33,455 nt of DNA from an uncultured Clostridia bacterium (GTDB taxonomy: Bacteria > Bacillota > Clostridia > Monoglobales > Monoglobaceae): the NCBI GenBank assembly GCA_934454115.1, contig CAKSFQ010000024.1:1-33455 (forward strand). The letters are read 5' to 3'. A program made the translations under genes and the position numbers. Of the stretch, positions 14,868 through 23,673 are shown in pieces (position 1 is the stretch's first letter; every line of letters starts with the position of its first letter). The notes below the pieces were generated by a model. It was not told where the DNA came from, made no database searches, and was given only the letters and a program-made list of their open reading frames with translations.

Positions 14868-15674
14868 ATGCTAAAGGATATTACGCTGGGTCAGTATTTT
14901 CCCGGCGATACCGCCGTGCATCGGCTGGACCCCAGGACAAAAATACTTTTGGTTTTGTTTTACATCATTTTGATTTTCTCGGTCAACAGTTTTGCAGGCA
15001 GCGCCGTGCTGGCAGCGTTTACGCTTCTTTGCATCCGAATTTCCAGGATTCCCCCAAGATTTGTATTAAAGGGACTGAAACCGATTCTGGTTTTTATCAT
15101 CATCACGGGTCTTTTTAACCTCTTTTTGACCCAGGGCGATGTCGTATTTCGCTGGTGGATTTTTACGATTACCAGACAGGGCATCTACTTTGCCGCGTTT
15201 ATGGTGCTGCGGCTGGTCTTTTTGATTTTGGGAACCTCGCTGCTCACGTTAACCACTTCGCCGATCGCGCTGACAGACGGGATGGAGCAGCTGCTCAGTC
15301 CGCTAAAAAAGATCGGCGTTCCGGCGCATGAGCTTTCGATGATGATGTCGATTGCGCTGCGTTTTATTCCGATTTTGATGGAAGAAACCGATAAAATTAT
15401 CAAGGCGCAGACGGCACGCGGCGCGGACTTTGAAACGGGAAACCTAATCCGCCGCGCCAAGGCAATGGTGCCGATTCTGATTCCGTTATTTATCAGCGCA
15501 TTTCGCCGTGCGGATGAGCTGGCAACGGCGATGGAGTGCCGGTGCTACCGCGGCGGTGAGAACCGTACCCGTTTAAAGGAGCTGCATTATACCAGACTGG
15601 ATTTTGCTGCATGGACGGTCTTTTTGGGGCTTTCTGTACTGGTGATTGCGCTGCGCTTTGTGCCGGTTTTTTAA
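14868..15674 (+). CDS. ecfT: ECF transporter transmembrane subunit T
   Basis: An integral membrane protein of 268 residues with about five hydrophobic segments (near 25-60, 70-85, 105-130 and a last one at about 245-265). It carries the two cytoplasmic coupling motifs of EcfT: ARG in AQTARGADF and the second in AMECRCYRG. These helices transmit ATPase movement to a vitamin-binding S protein in known ECF transporters. The start is supported by AAAGGAG 9 bases upstream. It is separated from ecfA2 by an inverted-repeat element that any polycistronic mRNA must include. truA follows after 72 bases, the arrangement common in Firmicutes. Confidence 0.95.
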   Translation: MLKDITLGQYFPGDTAVHRLDPRTKILLVLFYIILIFSVNSFAGSAVLAAFTLLCIRISRIPPRFVLKGLKPILVFIIITGLFNLFLTQGDVVFRWWIFTITRQGIYFAAFMVLRLVFLILGTSLLTLTTSPIALTDGMEQLLSPLKKIGVPAHELSMMMSIALRFIPILMEETDKIIKAQTARGADFETGNLIRRAKAMVPILIPLFISAFRRADELATAMECRCYRGGENRTRLKELHYTRLDFAAWTVFLGLSVLVIALRFVPVF

Positions 15675-15746
15675 GTCGGCTTATCGGAAAAAGGATTGAT
15701 GTTCTCTCGGCGGTGGGATTCCAAGGATTTTTTGTGGAGGTACGCA

Positions 15747-16523
15747 ATGAAAACGATTGCTATGGCGGTTGTCTATGACGGAACTGCCTATCATGGGTGG
15801 CAGCGGCAAAAGAATGCCGTCACGGTGCAGCAGACCATTGAAGAGGCGCTTTGTGCACTGACGCGCGAGACGGTGCAGATTGTCGGCTGTAGCCGCACGG
15901 ACGCCGGCGTGCATGCGCTTGACTATGTATTTCACTTTCAGTCTCATACCGAAATCCCGGTAGAAAAGCTCCCTTATGCACTCAATTATCATTTAGGTAC
16001 CGATATCTGCGCGCTGGCCGCGTGGGAGATGCCGGAGGACTTTCACGCCAGGTTTTCGGCGCGCGGCAAGGAATATCACTACCGCATCTGGAACCGGCCG
16101 ATGCCCAATCCGTTTCTGACCCGTTACAGCTGGCATGTCCCGTATCACCTGGACGTTGCCGCGATGAAGAAGGCGGCGCCGGCCATGGAGGGGACGCATG
16201 ATTTTGCGGGATTTATGGCATCCGGCGGCGATCAGAAAACCACGATACGTACCGTGCGCACCTGCCGGGTCTGCGAGGATTCCCAAACGCCGGGGTTGAT
16301 TACGGTCAAGATTGCGGCAGACGCATTTTTATATAATATGGTTCGGATTATGACCGGCACGCTGGCGGAGATCGGTCTTGGCAAGATCCCGGCGGAGGAG
16401 CTGCCTGCCATTATTGCAAGCCGCGACCGCCGCCGCGGCGGACGGACGGCGCCGCCGCAGGGACTGTTTTTAAAACAGGTATACTATGATTTTCGGCCGG
16501 GCCCGATACGGGAGGATCGTTAA
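15747..16523 (+). CDS. truA: tRNA pseudouridine(38-40) synthase
   Basis: A protein of 258 residues, standard for TruA, which converts uridines 38, 39 and 40 of the tRNA anticodon arm to pseudouridine. The catalytic aspartate is Asp52 in GCSRTDAGVHA, and the second conserved block FLYNMVRIMTGTL is near the C terminus. GGAGG lies 6 bases before the ATG at 15747, and an upstream in-frame start lacks a site. The stop and the next gene's ATG are separated by one base, pointing to translational coupling with the DUF5711-like gene. Confidence 0.95.
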   Translation: MKTIAMAVVYDGTAYHGWQRQKNAVTVQQTIEEALCALTRETVQIVGCSRTDAGVHALDYVFHFQSHTEIPVEKLPYALNYHLGTDICALAAWEMPEDFHARFSARGKEYHYRIWNRPMPNPFLTRYSWHVPYHLDVAAMKKAAPAMEGTHDFAGFMASGGDQKTTIRTVRTCRVCEDSQTPGLITVKIAADAFLYNMVRIMTGTLAEIGLGKIPAEELPAIIASRDRRRGGRTAPPQGLFLKQVYYDFRPGPIREDR

Positions 16524-16524
16524 A

Positions 16525-17703
16525 ATGCAAAGAAAAAAGAAGAAATGGAATCTGAAAAAGGGAAAGCTCGCCCTGCCGGCGCTGCCCAAGGGCGGCAGCG
16601 TGACCGTGTCGGTTTTTCACCGCCGCTTTTCCTTTTATCCGGGTAAGCTGGCGATTTTGGTGATTGCCGCACTGCTTATTCTGGTGTTGCTGGTACAGCT
16701 GCTCTCAATCCCGGCGCACCGTACGCGCGCGCTGGATTTAAACCTTGCGGCCGGCGGCAATTATACGTTGCTGAGCGGTAAACGCAATATTGTGATGTAT
16801 AATAAGCAAAATATCAAGGCGGTCAGCCAAAAGGGGACGGTGCTCTGGTCGGTGGAAAACGCGATGTCAAGACCGCAGGTCGAGGTTGCTGATTCCTATG
16901 TGCTGGCGGCGGATCTCGGCGGCAACCATGCGGCCGTGCTGTATCGCAAGGGACAGAAGGTGCGCGATATACCAAACAATAAGGATATTATCTCGGCCAA
17001 GGTGAATAAAAAGGGGATGACGGCGCTGGCAACGGCGGCAGACGGCTATAAGGGGCAGGCGGTAGTCTATGACAAAAAGGGACGCGAGCAGTTTCGGCTC
17101 TCCAGCGGCGAGGGATACATTACCGACATTGCGCTCAGCGAAAACGGACACTACCTGGCCGTCGCGCAGATGCTCTCCGGCGGCGAGATCGCGGATTCTA
17201 AAATTCAGTTTGTGGATCTGTACCAAAAAAAGGTGGTGCGGACCGTGGAGCGGCCGGACTGCGTGATCGGGGAGCTTCGGTATAGCGGCGGTAAGCTGAT
17301 TGCGGTATCAGACGCGGATTTTTGCGGATTTACCGGCAGCGGCCGCCTGCTTTACAGCGTTTCCTTTGCCGGCAAAAAACCCGGTAAATACGATATTTCG
17401 GGCGGGCGTTATCTGGTTTTTGTCACCGGGGATAACCGCGGCAATACTGTGCTGGAGATTTATACGATGAGCGGAAAGAGCAAGGGGCGCTACCTTTCCG
17501 ACAGTCATATCAGCGAAGTCGCCGTGCATAAGGATATGATAGTGGCTGCTTCGCAGCGGCAGGCGTTTCGGATCAGTCCCGGCGGAAAGAAGAAGAAATC
17601 CGTGCTCTGCGACCACGATATGAAGGGGATTGGCGTCTTTGGGGACAGCGGCGCGATGCTGGCGGTCGGCGCCTCCGAGGCAGAGATGATGTGGCTGCGG
17701 TAA
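16525..17703 (+). CDS. Single-pass membrane protein, DUF5711-like, function unknown
   Basis: A protein of 392 residues with a very basic cytoplasmic N terminus (about 1-39), one transmembrane helix at about 41-61 and a large extracytoplasmic domain. The outer domain shows repeated blade-like stretches (for example VLWSVENAMS, GQAVVYDKKGREQF and IQFVDLYQKKVV) suggestive of a beta-propeller of the PQQ/WD40-like type, as in DUF5711 proteins. No catalytic motif is apparent. It is one base after truA and 32 bases before a CvpA-family gene, suggesting a shared transcript. A role in sensing or scaffolding at the cell surface is a guess. Confidence 0.75.
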   Translation: MQRKKKKWNLKKGKLALPALPKGGSVTVSVFHRRFSFYPGKLAILVIAALLILVLLVQLLSIPAHRTRALDLNLAAGGNYTLLSGKRNIVMYNKQNIKAVSQKGTVLWSVENAMSRPQVEVADSYVLAADLGGNHAAVLYRKGQKVRDIPNNKDIISAKVNKKGMTALATAADGYKGQAVVYDKKGREQFRLSSGEGYITDIALSENGHYLAVAQMLSGGEIADSKIQFVDLYQKKVVRTVERPDCVIGELRYSGGKLIAVSDADFCGFTGSGRLLYSVSFAGKKPGKYDISGGRYLVFVTGDNRGNTVLEIYTMSGKSKGRYLSDSHISEVAVHKDMIVAASQRQAFRISPGGKKKKSVLCDHDMKGIGVFGDSGAMLAVGASEAEMMWLR

Positions 17704-17735
17704 ATACCGCGGCAGAATAAAGGGAGAGATGGTAT

Positions 17736-18404
17736 GTGAATGGAGTAGTTTTATGGAATGCGGCGGATCTTTTGATTGTGGCGTTGATTGTTCTGTTCGG
17801 CGCCTGGGGCTGGCACAGCGGGCTGATTCGCACAGGATTTCGGTTTGTATCCTTTGTGATATCGATTATTTTGGCGTATTTGTTATATCCGGTTTTGTCT
17901 GATTTTTTAAAGACCACCGTTGCCTACGACCGATTGTTTTCGGTGGCAGAAAAGCAGCTTGAGACGGCGCCGGCGCCGGGCGAGACAACGCCGTCTTTTC
18001 TGCGGGATATCATCGAGCAGGGGCGGACGGCGATGATCGGCAGCGCGGCCGACTACTTAGCAAGCCTTGCGCTGAACCTTTTGGCGTTTATCCTGGTTCT
18101 GGTTGTGGTAAAGCTGCTGTTACATATGGTGAAAAGGCTGCTGCATCTGTTTGCGTCATTGCCGGTGGTGAGTTTTTTTAACCATTTGGCAGGTATGGGC
18201 ATTGGAATTGCAGAGGGGATTTTGGCGGCGCTTTTGATTCTGGCTGCAGTGACCGCGCTGCCGCAGCTGCGCGAAAATGCCGTGCTGCAGGAAGCCGTCA
18301 GTCAGTCGGTGCTGTGCCGAACCGTGGCAGAGTATAACCCGGCGCTGCGTTTGCTGCTGCCGGATTCGTCGGAGAAACCGTTGCCGAATGTGCCGAATGA
18401 ATAG
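17736..18404 (+). CDS. CvpA-family membrane protein
   Basis: A protein of 222 residues with four hydrophobic segments, at about 8-28, 35-52, 105-130 and 145-170. It begins WNAADLLIVALIVLFGAWGWHSGLIRTGF, the typical opening of CvpA/colicin-V-production-like proteins. These are small membrane proteins linked in other bacteria to envelope stress and secretion, without a settled biochemical function. The start is GTG 17736 with GGGAGAG 7 bases upstream. rho begins 17 bases after the stop. Confidence 0.82.
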   Translation: MNGVVLWNAADLLIVALIVLFGAWGWHSGLIRTGFRFVSFVISIILAYLLYPVLSDFLKTTVAYDRLFSVAEKQLETAPAPGETTPSFLRDIIEQGRTAMIGSAADYLASLALNLLAFILVLVVVKLLLHMVKRLLHLFASLPVVSFFNHLAGMGIGIAEGILAALLILAAVTALPQLRENAVLQEAVSQSVLCRTVAEYNPALRLLLPDSSEKPLPNVPNE

Positions 18405-18421
18405 AAGTTGGAGGAACCTTT

Positions 18422-19873
18422 ATGCAAAGAGAAGAGCTGGCAAAGCAAAAACTGGAGACCCTGCGCATTCTTGCGAAGGATTTGCAAATTAAAAATATGA
18501 TGAAGCTCCGCAAGGCCGCACTGATTGAGGCGATTTTAAATGCGGCTGCGGCAGAGGCGGACGAAAAAAACGCGGACGGCGGCGCAGAGAAAAAGTGGCT
18601 GGCGGTCCCTGTGTCAAAGCCGCAGGACAACGCCGCAGCGGAAGAGCCGGACGGCGGCAGCGAGACAGAAGACGCCGCGGCCGAGACTGCATTGCGCCCC
18701 GCGGGCGGAAAGGAGATCACCTATACCGACCCGGTGCACCGTACGAATTTGATGAGCGGCGTTTTAGAGATTATGGCGGACGGTTACGGTTTTTTGCGCT
18801 GCAAAAATTACCAGTCCGGTGAGGATGATGTCTATGTTCCGCAAAATCAGATCCGCCGTTTTAATTTAAAGACCGGCGACTTTATTGTCGGCAACACAAG
18901 AATGCAGCATGAGGGGGAGCGGTACCAAGCGCTTTTGTACGTACAGACGGTTAACGGCGATCGTGTTGGCGCGGCCATTAACCGAAAGCCGTTTGACGAT
19001 CTGGTGCCGATCTATCCAAACAGCCGCCTTAAGATGGCAACGGGCAAGACCGATTATGCCATGCGGATGATCGATCTGATCGCGCCGATCGGCAAGGGTC
19101 AGCGCGGTATCATTGTGGCGCCGCCCAAAGCCGGAAAAACAACGCTGCTGAAGAATATTGCCAACAGTATTACCGCCAACCATCCGGAGGTGCAGCTGAT
19201 TGTTTTGCTGATTGACGAGCGGCCGGAGGAGGTCACCGATATGCAGCGGAGCATCCGCGGCGACGTGATTTATTCTACCTTTGACGAGGAACCGCAGAAC
19301 CATGTGAAGGTTGCCGAGATTGTGTTAGAGCGCGCCAAGCGATTGGTGGAGCATAAGCGCGACGTGGTGATTTTAATGGATAGCCTAACCCGGCTGACCC
19401 GTGCCTATAATCTGACCATTGCGCCGACCGGCAGAACGCTGTCCGGCGGTCTGGACCCCGGTGCACTGTACAAGCCGAAACGGTTTTTCGGCGCGGCGCG
19501 GAATATTGAGGGCGGCGGAAGTCTGACGATTTTGGCAACGGCGCTGGTAGAGACCGGCAGCCGGATGGACGATATGATTTATGAGGAATTTAAGGGAACC
19601 GGCAACATGGAGGTGCACCTTGACCGTAAGCTGCAGGAACGCAGAGTGTTCCCGGCGATTGACATCGCAAAGTCCGGCACCCGGAAGGAGGAGCTACTGC
19701 TCAACCCGACAGAGCTGGAGATGATGCGCAGAATCCGGCGTGCCTTTGCCGACCGCAACCCGGCAGAGGTGACAGAAAATATTTTATCGTGGCTGCTGCG
19801 GACAGAGAACAATGATGAACTGATTGCAGCTGCCGGAAAGGTTTTGGGTGATTATGAAAAGAAAAATGTTTAA
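18422..19873 (+). CDS. rho: Transcription termination factor Rho
   Basis: A hexameric RNA-dependent ATPase subunit of 483 residues. A helical Rho-N domain (1-40) is followed by an Ala/Glu/Asp-rich low-complexity insert (about 41-100). Next come the RNA-binding domain ([14 protein letters not shown] from 113 and the [11 protein letters not shown] segment) and the motor domain with Walker A PPKAGKTT at about 234-241. [13 protein letters not shown] and the RLTRAYN region follow. The insert makes it longer than the E. coli protein; such inserts are frequent in Rho of Clostridia and Actinobacteria. GGAGG lies 7 bases before the ATG. The gene overlaps the start of the next one by 20 bases. Confidence 0.97.
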   Translation: MQREELAKQKLETLRILAKDLQIKNMMKLRKAALIEAILNAAAAEADEKNADGGAEKKWLAVPVSKPQDNAAAEEPDGGSETEDAAAETALRPAGGKEITYTDPVHRTNLMSGVLEIMADGYGFLRCKNYQSGEDDVYVPQNQIRRFNLKTGDFIVGNTRMQHEGERYQALLYVQTVNGDRVGAAINRKPFDDLVPIYPNSRLKMATGKTDYAMRMIDLIAPIGKGQRGIIVAPPKAGKTTLLKNIANSITANHPEVQLIVLLIDERPEEVTDMQRSIRGDVIYSTFDEEPQNHVKVAEIVLERAKRLVEHKRDVVILMDSLTRLTRAYNLTIAPTGRTLSGGLDPGALYKPKRFFGAARNIEGGGSLTILATALVETGSRMDDMIYEEFKGTGNMEVHLDRKLQERRVFPAIDIAKSGTRKEELLLNPTELEMMRRIRRAFADRNPAEVTENILSWLLRTENNDELIAAAGKVLGDYEKKNV

Positions 19874-20807
19874 CCGCGTCATTGGCGTTGCGCTGGCCGC
19901 CTTGCTTCTTTTCGGAAACACGGCTGCCCTTGCGGCAGAAAAGTCCGCAAGCAAGCCGCCTAACTGGCTGATTGATTTAAACGGCGGTGACTGGACGCAA
20001 AACACAGAGCAACAGGAGGACGCAAAGCCGCCGCGCAAAAATATGAAGGTGCCGATTTTGCTTTACCATCATATTACGGACGAGGCGTTTTCCGGCGGCA
20101 ACGAGATTTCGCTGATCTCACCGTATGATTTTCGGATGCACATGACCGCGATTAAGGTGAATTTTACGCCGATCAGTCTGCGCCGGTATTATCAGTATGT
20201 GACCTGTACGGACGGCAGTGTAACCCTGCCGGACAATCCGATCATTGTAACGTTTGACGATGGGTATCTCAGCAACTATGAGATCGCCTATCCGATTTTA
20301 AAGGAACTTGAAATCCCGGCGACCATTTTTGTGGTGACCGATACGGTCGGCGCCATGGCCGGCGATGGTAAGGTAAATTATTCGCACTTTACCTGGGAAC
20401 AGGCAAAGGAGATGGAACGAAGCGGCCTGGTCGAGATTCAGTCCCACACGGCAAGCCATGCGAGACTGGCTTCCCTGCCGCAGGAACAGCTGGTTTTGCA
20501 GCTGCGAAAATCCAAATATATGATTGAAAAAAATTTAGGGCATCCCTGCGATATGATCGCGTTTCCCTACGGATCGTATACCGAATCGGTGGTCAATGCC
20601 TCCAAGGCGGCGGGATATCTGCTGCAGGCAAGGGTGGACGACAAAACCTCGGAGGAGGACTTTGAGGTCAACCTTCCGTCCGAGGGCGTGGACGGATTGA
20701 CGCGTATGACCATATCCGGCACCATGGGTAATGTTAACGTCATTGAAATTGTGCGCCGTGCCATGGCAAAAAAGGTGATTCCGACCCTTGACGGCTGGGA
20801 ATCGTAA
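19854..20807 (+). CDS. Exported polysaccharide deacetylase (NodB-type)
   Basis: A protein of 317 residues with a signal peptide: basic MKRK, hydrophobic 9-27, probable cleavage after ALA near 28. A short Pro-rich linker leads to the mature NodB domain from about 65. Metal and catalytic residues are visible: TFDD with Asp135/Asp136, and HTASH with His198 and His202. Opening VPILLYHHI is typical of secreted peptidoglycan or sugar N-deacetylases. It probably acts outside the membrane on cell wall or surface polysaccharide, inferred from the family. ATG 19854 overlaps the rho end by 20 bases; a nearby ATG at 19866 is an alternative start. Confidence 0.9.
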   Translation: MKRKMFNRVIGVALAALLLFGNTAALAAEKSASKPPNWLIDLNGGDWTQNTEQQEDAKPPRKNMKVPILLYHHITDEAFSGGNEISLISPYDFRMHMTAIKVNFTPISLRRYYQYVTCTDGSVTLPDNPIIVTFDDGYLSNYEIAYPILKELEIPATIFVVTDTVGAMAGDGKVNYSHFTWEQAKEMERSGLVEIQSHTASHARLASLPQEQLVLQLRKSKYMIEKNLGHPCDMIAFPYGSYTESVVNASKAAGYLLQARVDDKTSEEDFEVNLPSEGVDGLTRMTISGTMGNVNVIEIVRRAMAKKVIPTLDGWES

Positions 20808-20833
20808 AATAAAAACGAAAGAGGAGTTATCGT

Positions 20834-21841
20834 ATGAGTATCGTGACAACCCCGGAGGGCTACCGTCCCCGGCTTGATCTTTATGACACACAGGCGGCGA
20901 TTGAGACCGTCAAACAAAATTTTGTAAAAAACCTGACCCGCGCGCTCAACCTTCGCCGTGTGACGGCGCCGTTGTTTGTGCAGTCCGGCACCGGGCTGAA
21001 TGACGATTTAAACGGAACCGAACGTGCGGTCTCGTTTGATATTCCGGACGCGGACTGTGAGGCACAGGTGGTGCATTCGCTGGCAAAGTGGAAGCGGATG
21101 GCGCTCGGCAAATACGGGTTCTCGGTCGGCGAGGGGCTCTACACCGACATGAATGCGATTCGCCGCGATGAGGAGCTGTCAAACCTCCATTCGGTCTATG
21201 TGGATCAGTGGGACTGGTGCAAGGTGATTGCACGCAGCGATCGGAACGAAGAATATTTAAAACAAACGGTGAGTAAGATTGTCGATGCGGTTTGTGATAC
21301 GCAGGACGCGGTGGTTGCACAGTTTCCGTGTCTTACGGCAAATCTCAGCCGCACCGTGCACTTTATTACCACGCAGGAGCTGGAGGAGCTCTATCCCGAT
21401 CTGACGCCGAAGGAACGGGAAATCGCATATGCCAAGGCGCACAAAACCGTATTTATCATGCAGATCGGGGATACCTTGGCCTCCGGCGAAAAGCATGACG
21501 GCCGCGCGCCGGACTATGACGATTGGAAGCTCAACGGTGACATTTTATTTTGGGACGAGATACTGGGGACTGCCCTGGAGGTTTCCTCTATGGGAATCCG
21601 GGTGGACGAGACTTCGCTGGCTGCGCAGCTTGACAAGGCAGGCTGTCCGGAGCGCCGGGAGCTGCCGTTTCATAAGGCGCTGCTTGACGGCAAGCTGCCG
21701 CTGACCATGGGCGGCGGCATCGGCCAGTCCAGACTTTGCATGCTGCTGCTTGGCAAGGCGCATATCGGCGAGGTGCAGGTCTCCGTCTGGGACGAAAAGA
21801 CCATCAGGGAATGTGAACGCGCAGGGATTGCCCTGTTATAG
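20834..21841 (+). CDS. asnA: Aspartate-ammonia ligase
   Basis: A class II aminoacyl-tRNA-synthetase-like enzyme of 335 residues that makes asparagine from aspartate, ammonia and ATP. The length and family blocks are normal: VTAPLFVQSGTGLNDDLNG near the start, LHSVYVDQWDWCK in the middle, and the ATP-site segment MGGGIGQSRLCMLLL near the end. GAGGAG precedes the ATG by 8 bases. It lies 26 bases after the deacetylase and 15 bases before fhs, in the same direction. Confidence 0.97.
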   Translation: MSIVTTPEGYRPRLDLYDTQAAIETVKQNFVKNLTRALNLRRVTAPLFVQSGTGLNDDLNGTERAVSFDIPDADCEAQVVHSLAKWKRMALGKYGFSVGEGLYTDMNAIRRDEELSNLHSVYVDQWDWCKVIARSDRNEEYLKQTVSKIVDAVCDTQDAVVAQFPCLTANLSRTVHFITTQELEELYPDLTPKEREIAYAKAHKTVFIMQIGDTLASGEKHDGRAPDYDDWKLNGDILFWDEILGTALEVSSMGIRVDETSLAAQLDKAGCPERRELPFHKALLDGKLPLTMGGGIGQSRLCMLLLGKAHIGEVQVSVWDEKTIRECERAGIALL

Positions 21842-21856
21842 AGCGGAGGTCAAAAT

Positions 21857-23533
21857 ATGAAGTCGGATATTCAAATTGCGCAGGAGGCAAAAATGAAACC
21901 GATCCGGGAGATTGCGGCGGCGCTGCATATCCCGGAGGAAAATTTGGAATACTATGGAAAGTATAAGGCAAAGCTTGGGAGCGAGGTCTTAGAGAGCATC
22001 AAGGACAGAAAAGACGGTAAGCTGATTCTTGTGACGGCCATCAACCCCACGCCGGCCGGAGAAGGCAAAACCACCACCACGGTCGGCCTTGGACAGGCTA
22101 TGGCAAAAATCGGTGAATCTGCCGTCATCGCCCTGCGGGAGCCGTCACTGGGACCGGTGATGGGGGTCAAAGGCGGCGCAGCCGGCGGCGGCTATGCGCA
22201 GGTTGTGCCGATGGAGGATATCAACCTGCATTTTACCGGGGATATGCACGCCATTACGGCGGCCAACAACCTGCTGTCTGCGGCCATCGACAATCATATT
22301 CACCAGGGGAACGCGTTAAAGATCGACGCGTGCCGCATCGTGTGGAAACGCTGCATGGATATGAATGACCGCGCGCTGCGTGAGGTCGTGGTCGGCCTTG
22401 GCGGCAAGACGAACGGCTTTGTCCGCGAGGACGGCTTTATGATTACGGTGGCCAGCGAGATTATGGCGATCCTTTGCCTTGCAGAGTCCATGGAGGATTT
22501 AAAGGCGCGCCTTGCACGGATTATTATCGGCTATCATACGGACGGCGAGCCGGTTACGGCGGCGGATTTGGAGGTTGCCGGCGCGATGGCGCTTTTGTTG
22601 AAGGACGCAATCAAGCCCAACCTGGTACAGACCCTGGAAAACACGCCGTGTCTGATGCATGGCGGGCCGTTTGCCAATATTGCGCACGGCTGCAATTCCA
22701 TTCAGGCGACCAAGCTGGGACTGCGGCTTGCGGATTATTGTATTACCGAGGCAGGGTTTGGCTCTGACTTGGGTGCGGAAAAGTTTTTGGATATCAAGTG
22801 CCGCGTTGGCGGTCTTACGCCGAGTCTGGTGGTGCTAGTCGCGACCGTGCGCGCGCTTAAATATAACGGCGGCGTTGAAAAGACAAAGCTTGGCGAGGAG
22901 AATTTAGACGCTTTAAAGAGCGGTCTTTGCAATCTTGGCGCGCATATCGAAAATATGCAAAAGTACGGCCTGCCCGTTGTGGTTGCGATCAACCGCTTCG
23001 GTACCGATACCGACAGAGAACTGGATATGGTACGGGCTTACTGTGGGGAGCGCGGCGTTTCGGCATCGCTCTGTGAGGTCTTTGCCAAAGGCGGCGAAGG
23101 CGGCATCGACCTTGCAAAAACCGTAATCCGAACGATGAAAGAAAAGGACGGCGCCGCGCACTTTGCGCCGATCTATGACGAGAAATTGCCGATCGCGGAG
23201 AAAATCCGCGTGATCGCAAAGGAAATCTACGGAGCAGCCGATGTGACATACACCTCAAAGGCACAGAGAGAAATTGATCGCTTAACGGCGCTGGGCTTTG
23301 ATAAAATCCCGGTATGCATGGCAAAGACCCAGTATTCGCTCTCGGACGATCCCAAGCTTTTGGGTCGGCCGACCGGGTTTACCGTTACGGTACGCGAGGT
23401 ACGCGTTTCGGCCGGCGCCGGGTTTGTGGTTGCCCTGACCGGGGACGTTATGACCATGCCGGGGCTGCCGCGTGTTCCGGCGGCCAATCGGATGGACATT
23501 GATAAGGACGGAACCATTCACGGATTATTTTAA
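21857..23533 (+). CDS. fhs: Formate-tetrahydrofolate ligase
   Basis: A protein of 558 residues that activates formate to 10-formyl-THF with ATP, entering one-carbon metabolism or the Wood-Ljungdahl methyl branch. The phosphate-binding loop [11 protein letters not shown] is at 65-75, followed by the conserved [20 protein letters not shown] and [10 protein letters not shown]. The C-terminal region with [12 protein letters not shown] is complete. GGAGG lies 8 bases before the ATG. No other acetogenesis genes lie nearby, so acetogenesis cannot be inferred from this window. A terminator follows. Confidence 0.97.
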   Translation: MKSDIQIAQEAKMKPIREIAAALHIPEENLEYYGKYKAKLGSEVLESIKDRKDGKLILVTAINPTPAGEGKTTTTVGLGQAMAKIGESAVIALREPSLGPVMGVKGGAAGGGYAQVVPMEDINLHFTGDMHAITAANNLLSAAIDNHIHQGNALKIDACRIVWKRCMDMNDRALREVVVGLGGKTNGFVREDGFMITVASEIMAILCLAESMEDLKARLARIIIGYHTDGEPVTAADLEVAGAMALLLKDAIKPNLVQTLENTPCLMHGGPFANIAHGCNSIQATKLGLRLADYCITEAGFGSDLGAEKFLDIKCRVGGLTPSLVVLVATVRALKYNGGVEKTKLGEENLDALKSGLCNLGAHIENMQKYGLPVVVAINRFGTDTDRELDMVRAYCGERGVSASLCEVFAKGGEGGIDLAKTVIRTMKEKDGAAHFAPIYDEKLPIAEKIRVIAKEIYGAADVTYTSKAQREIDRLTALGFDKIPVCMAKTQYSLSDDPKLLGRPTGFTVTVREVRVSAGAGFVVALTGDVMTMPGLPRVPAANRMDIDKDGTIHGLF

Positions 23534-23606
23534 CGAAATTTACGGCAAAGCAGAGCGGCAAAGAATCGGCTGATTTTATATCTGCGCCGAGGTTGGTTTG
23601 TCTGTG

Positions 23607-23629
23607 AGGCGGCGAGGCTGCCGCCTTTT
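23607..23629 (+). terminator. Terminator after fhs
   Basis: AGGCGGC pairs with GCCGCCT around a 6-base loop and is followed by TTT. It begins 73 bases after the fhs stop and ends only 44 bases before the mnmG ATG, so it may also act as a leader attenuator for mnmG. Confidence 0.65.
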
Positions 23630-23673
23630 GGTTTGCGGGATGGAATTTCCGGGCAACGAGGAGTGATAAAAGA

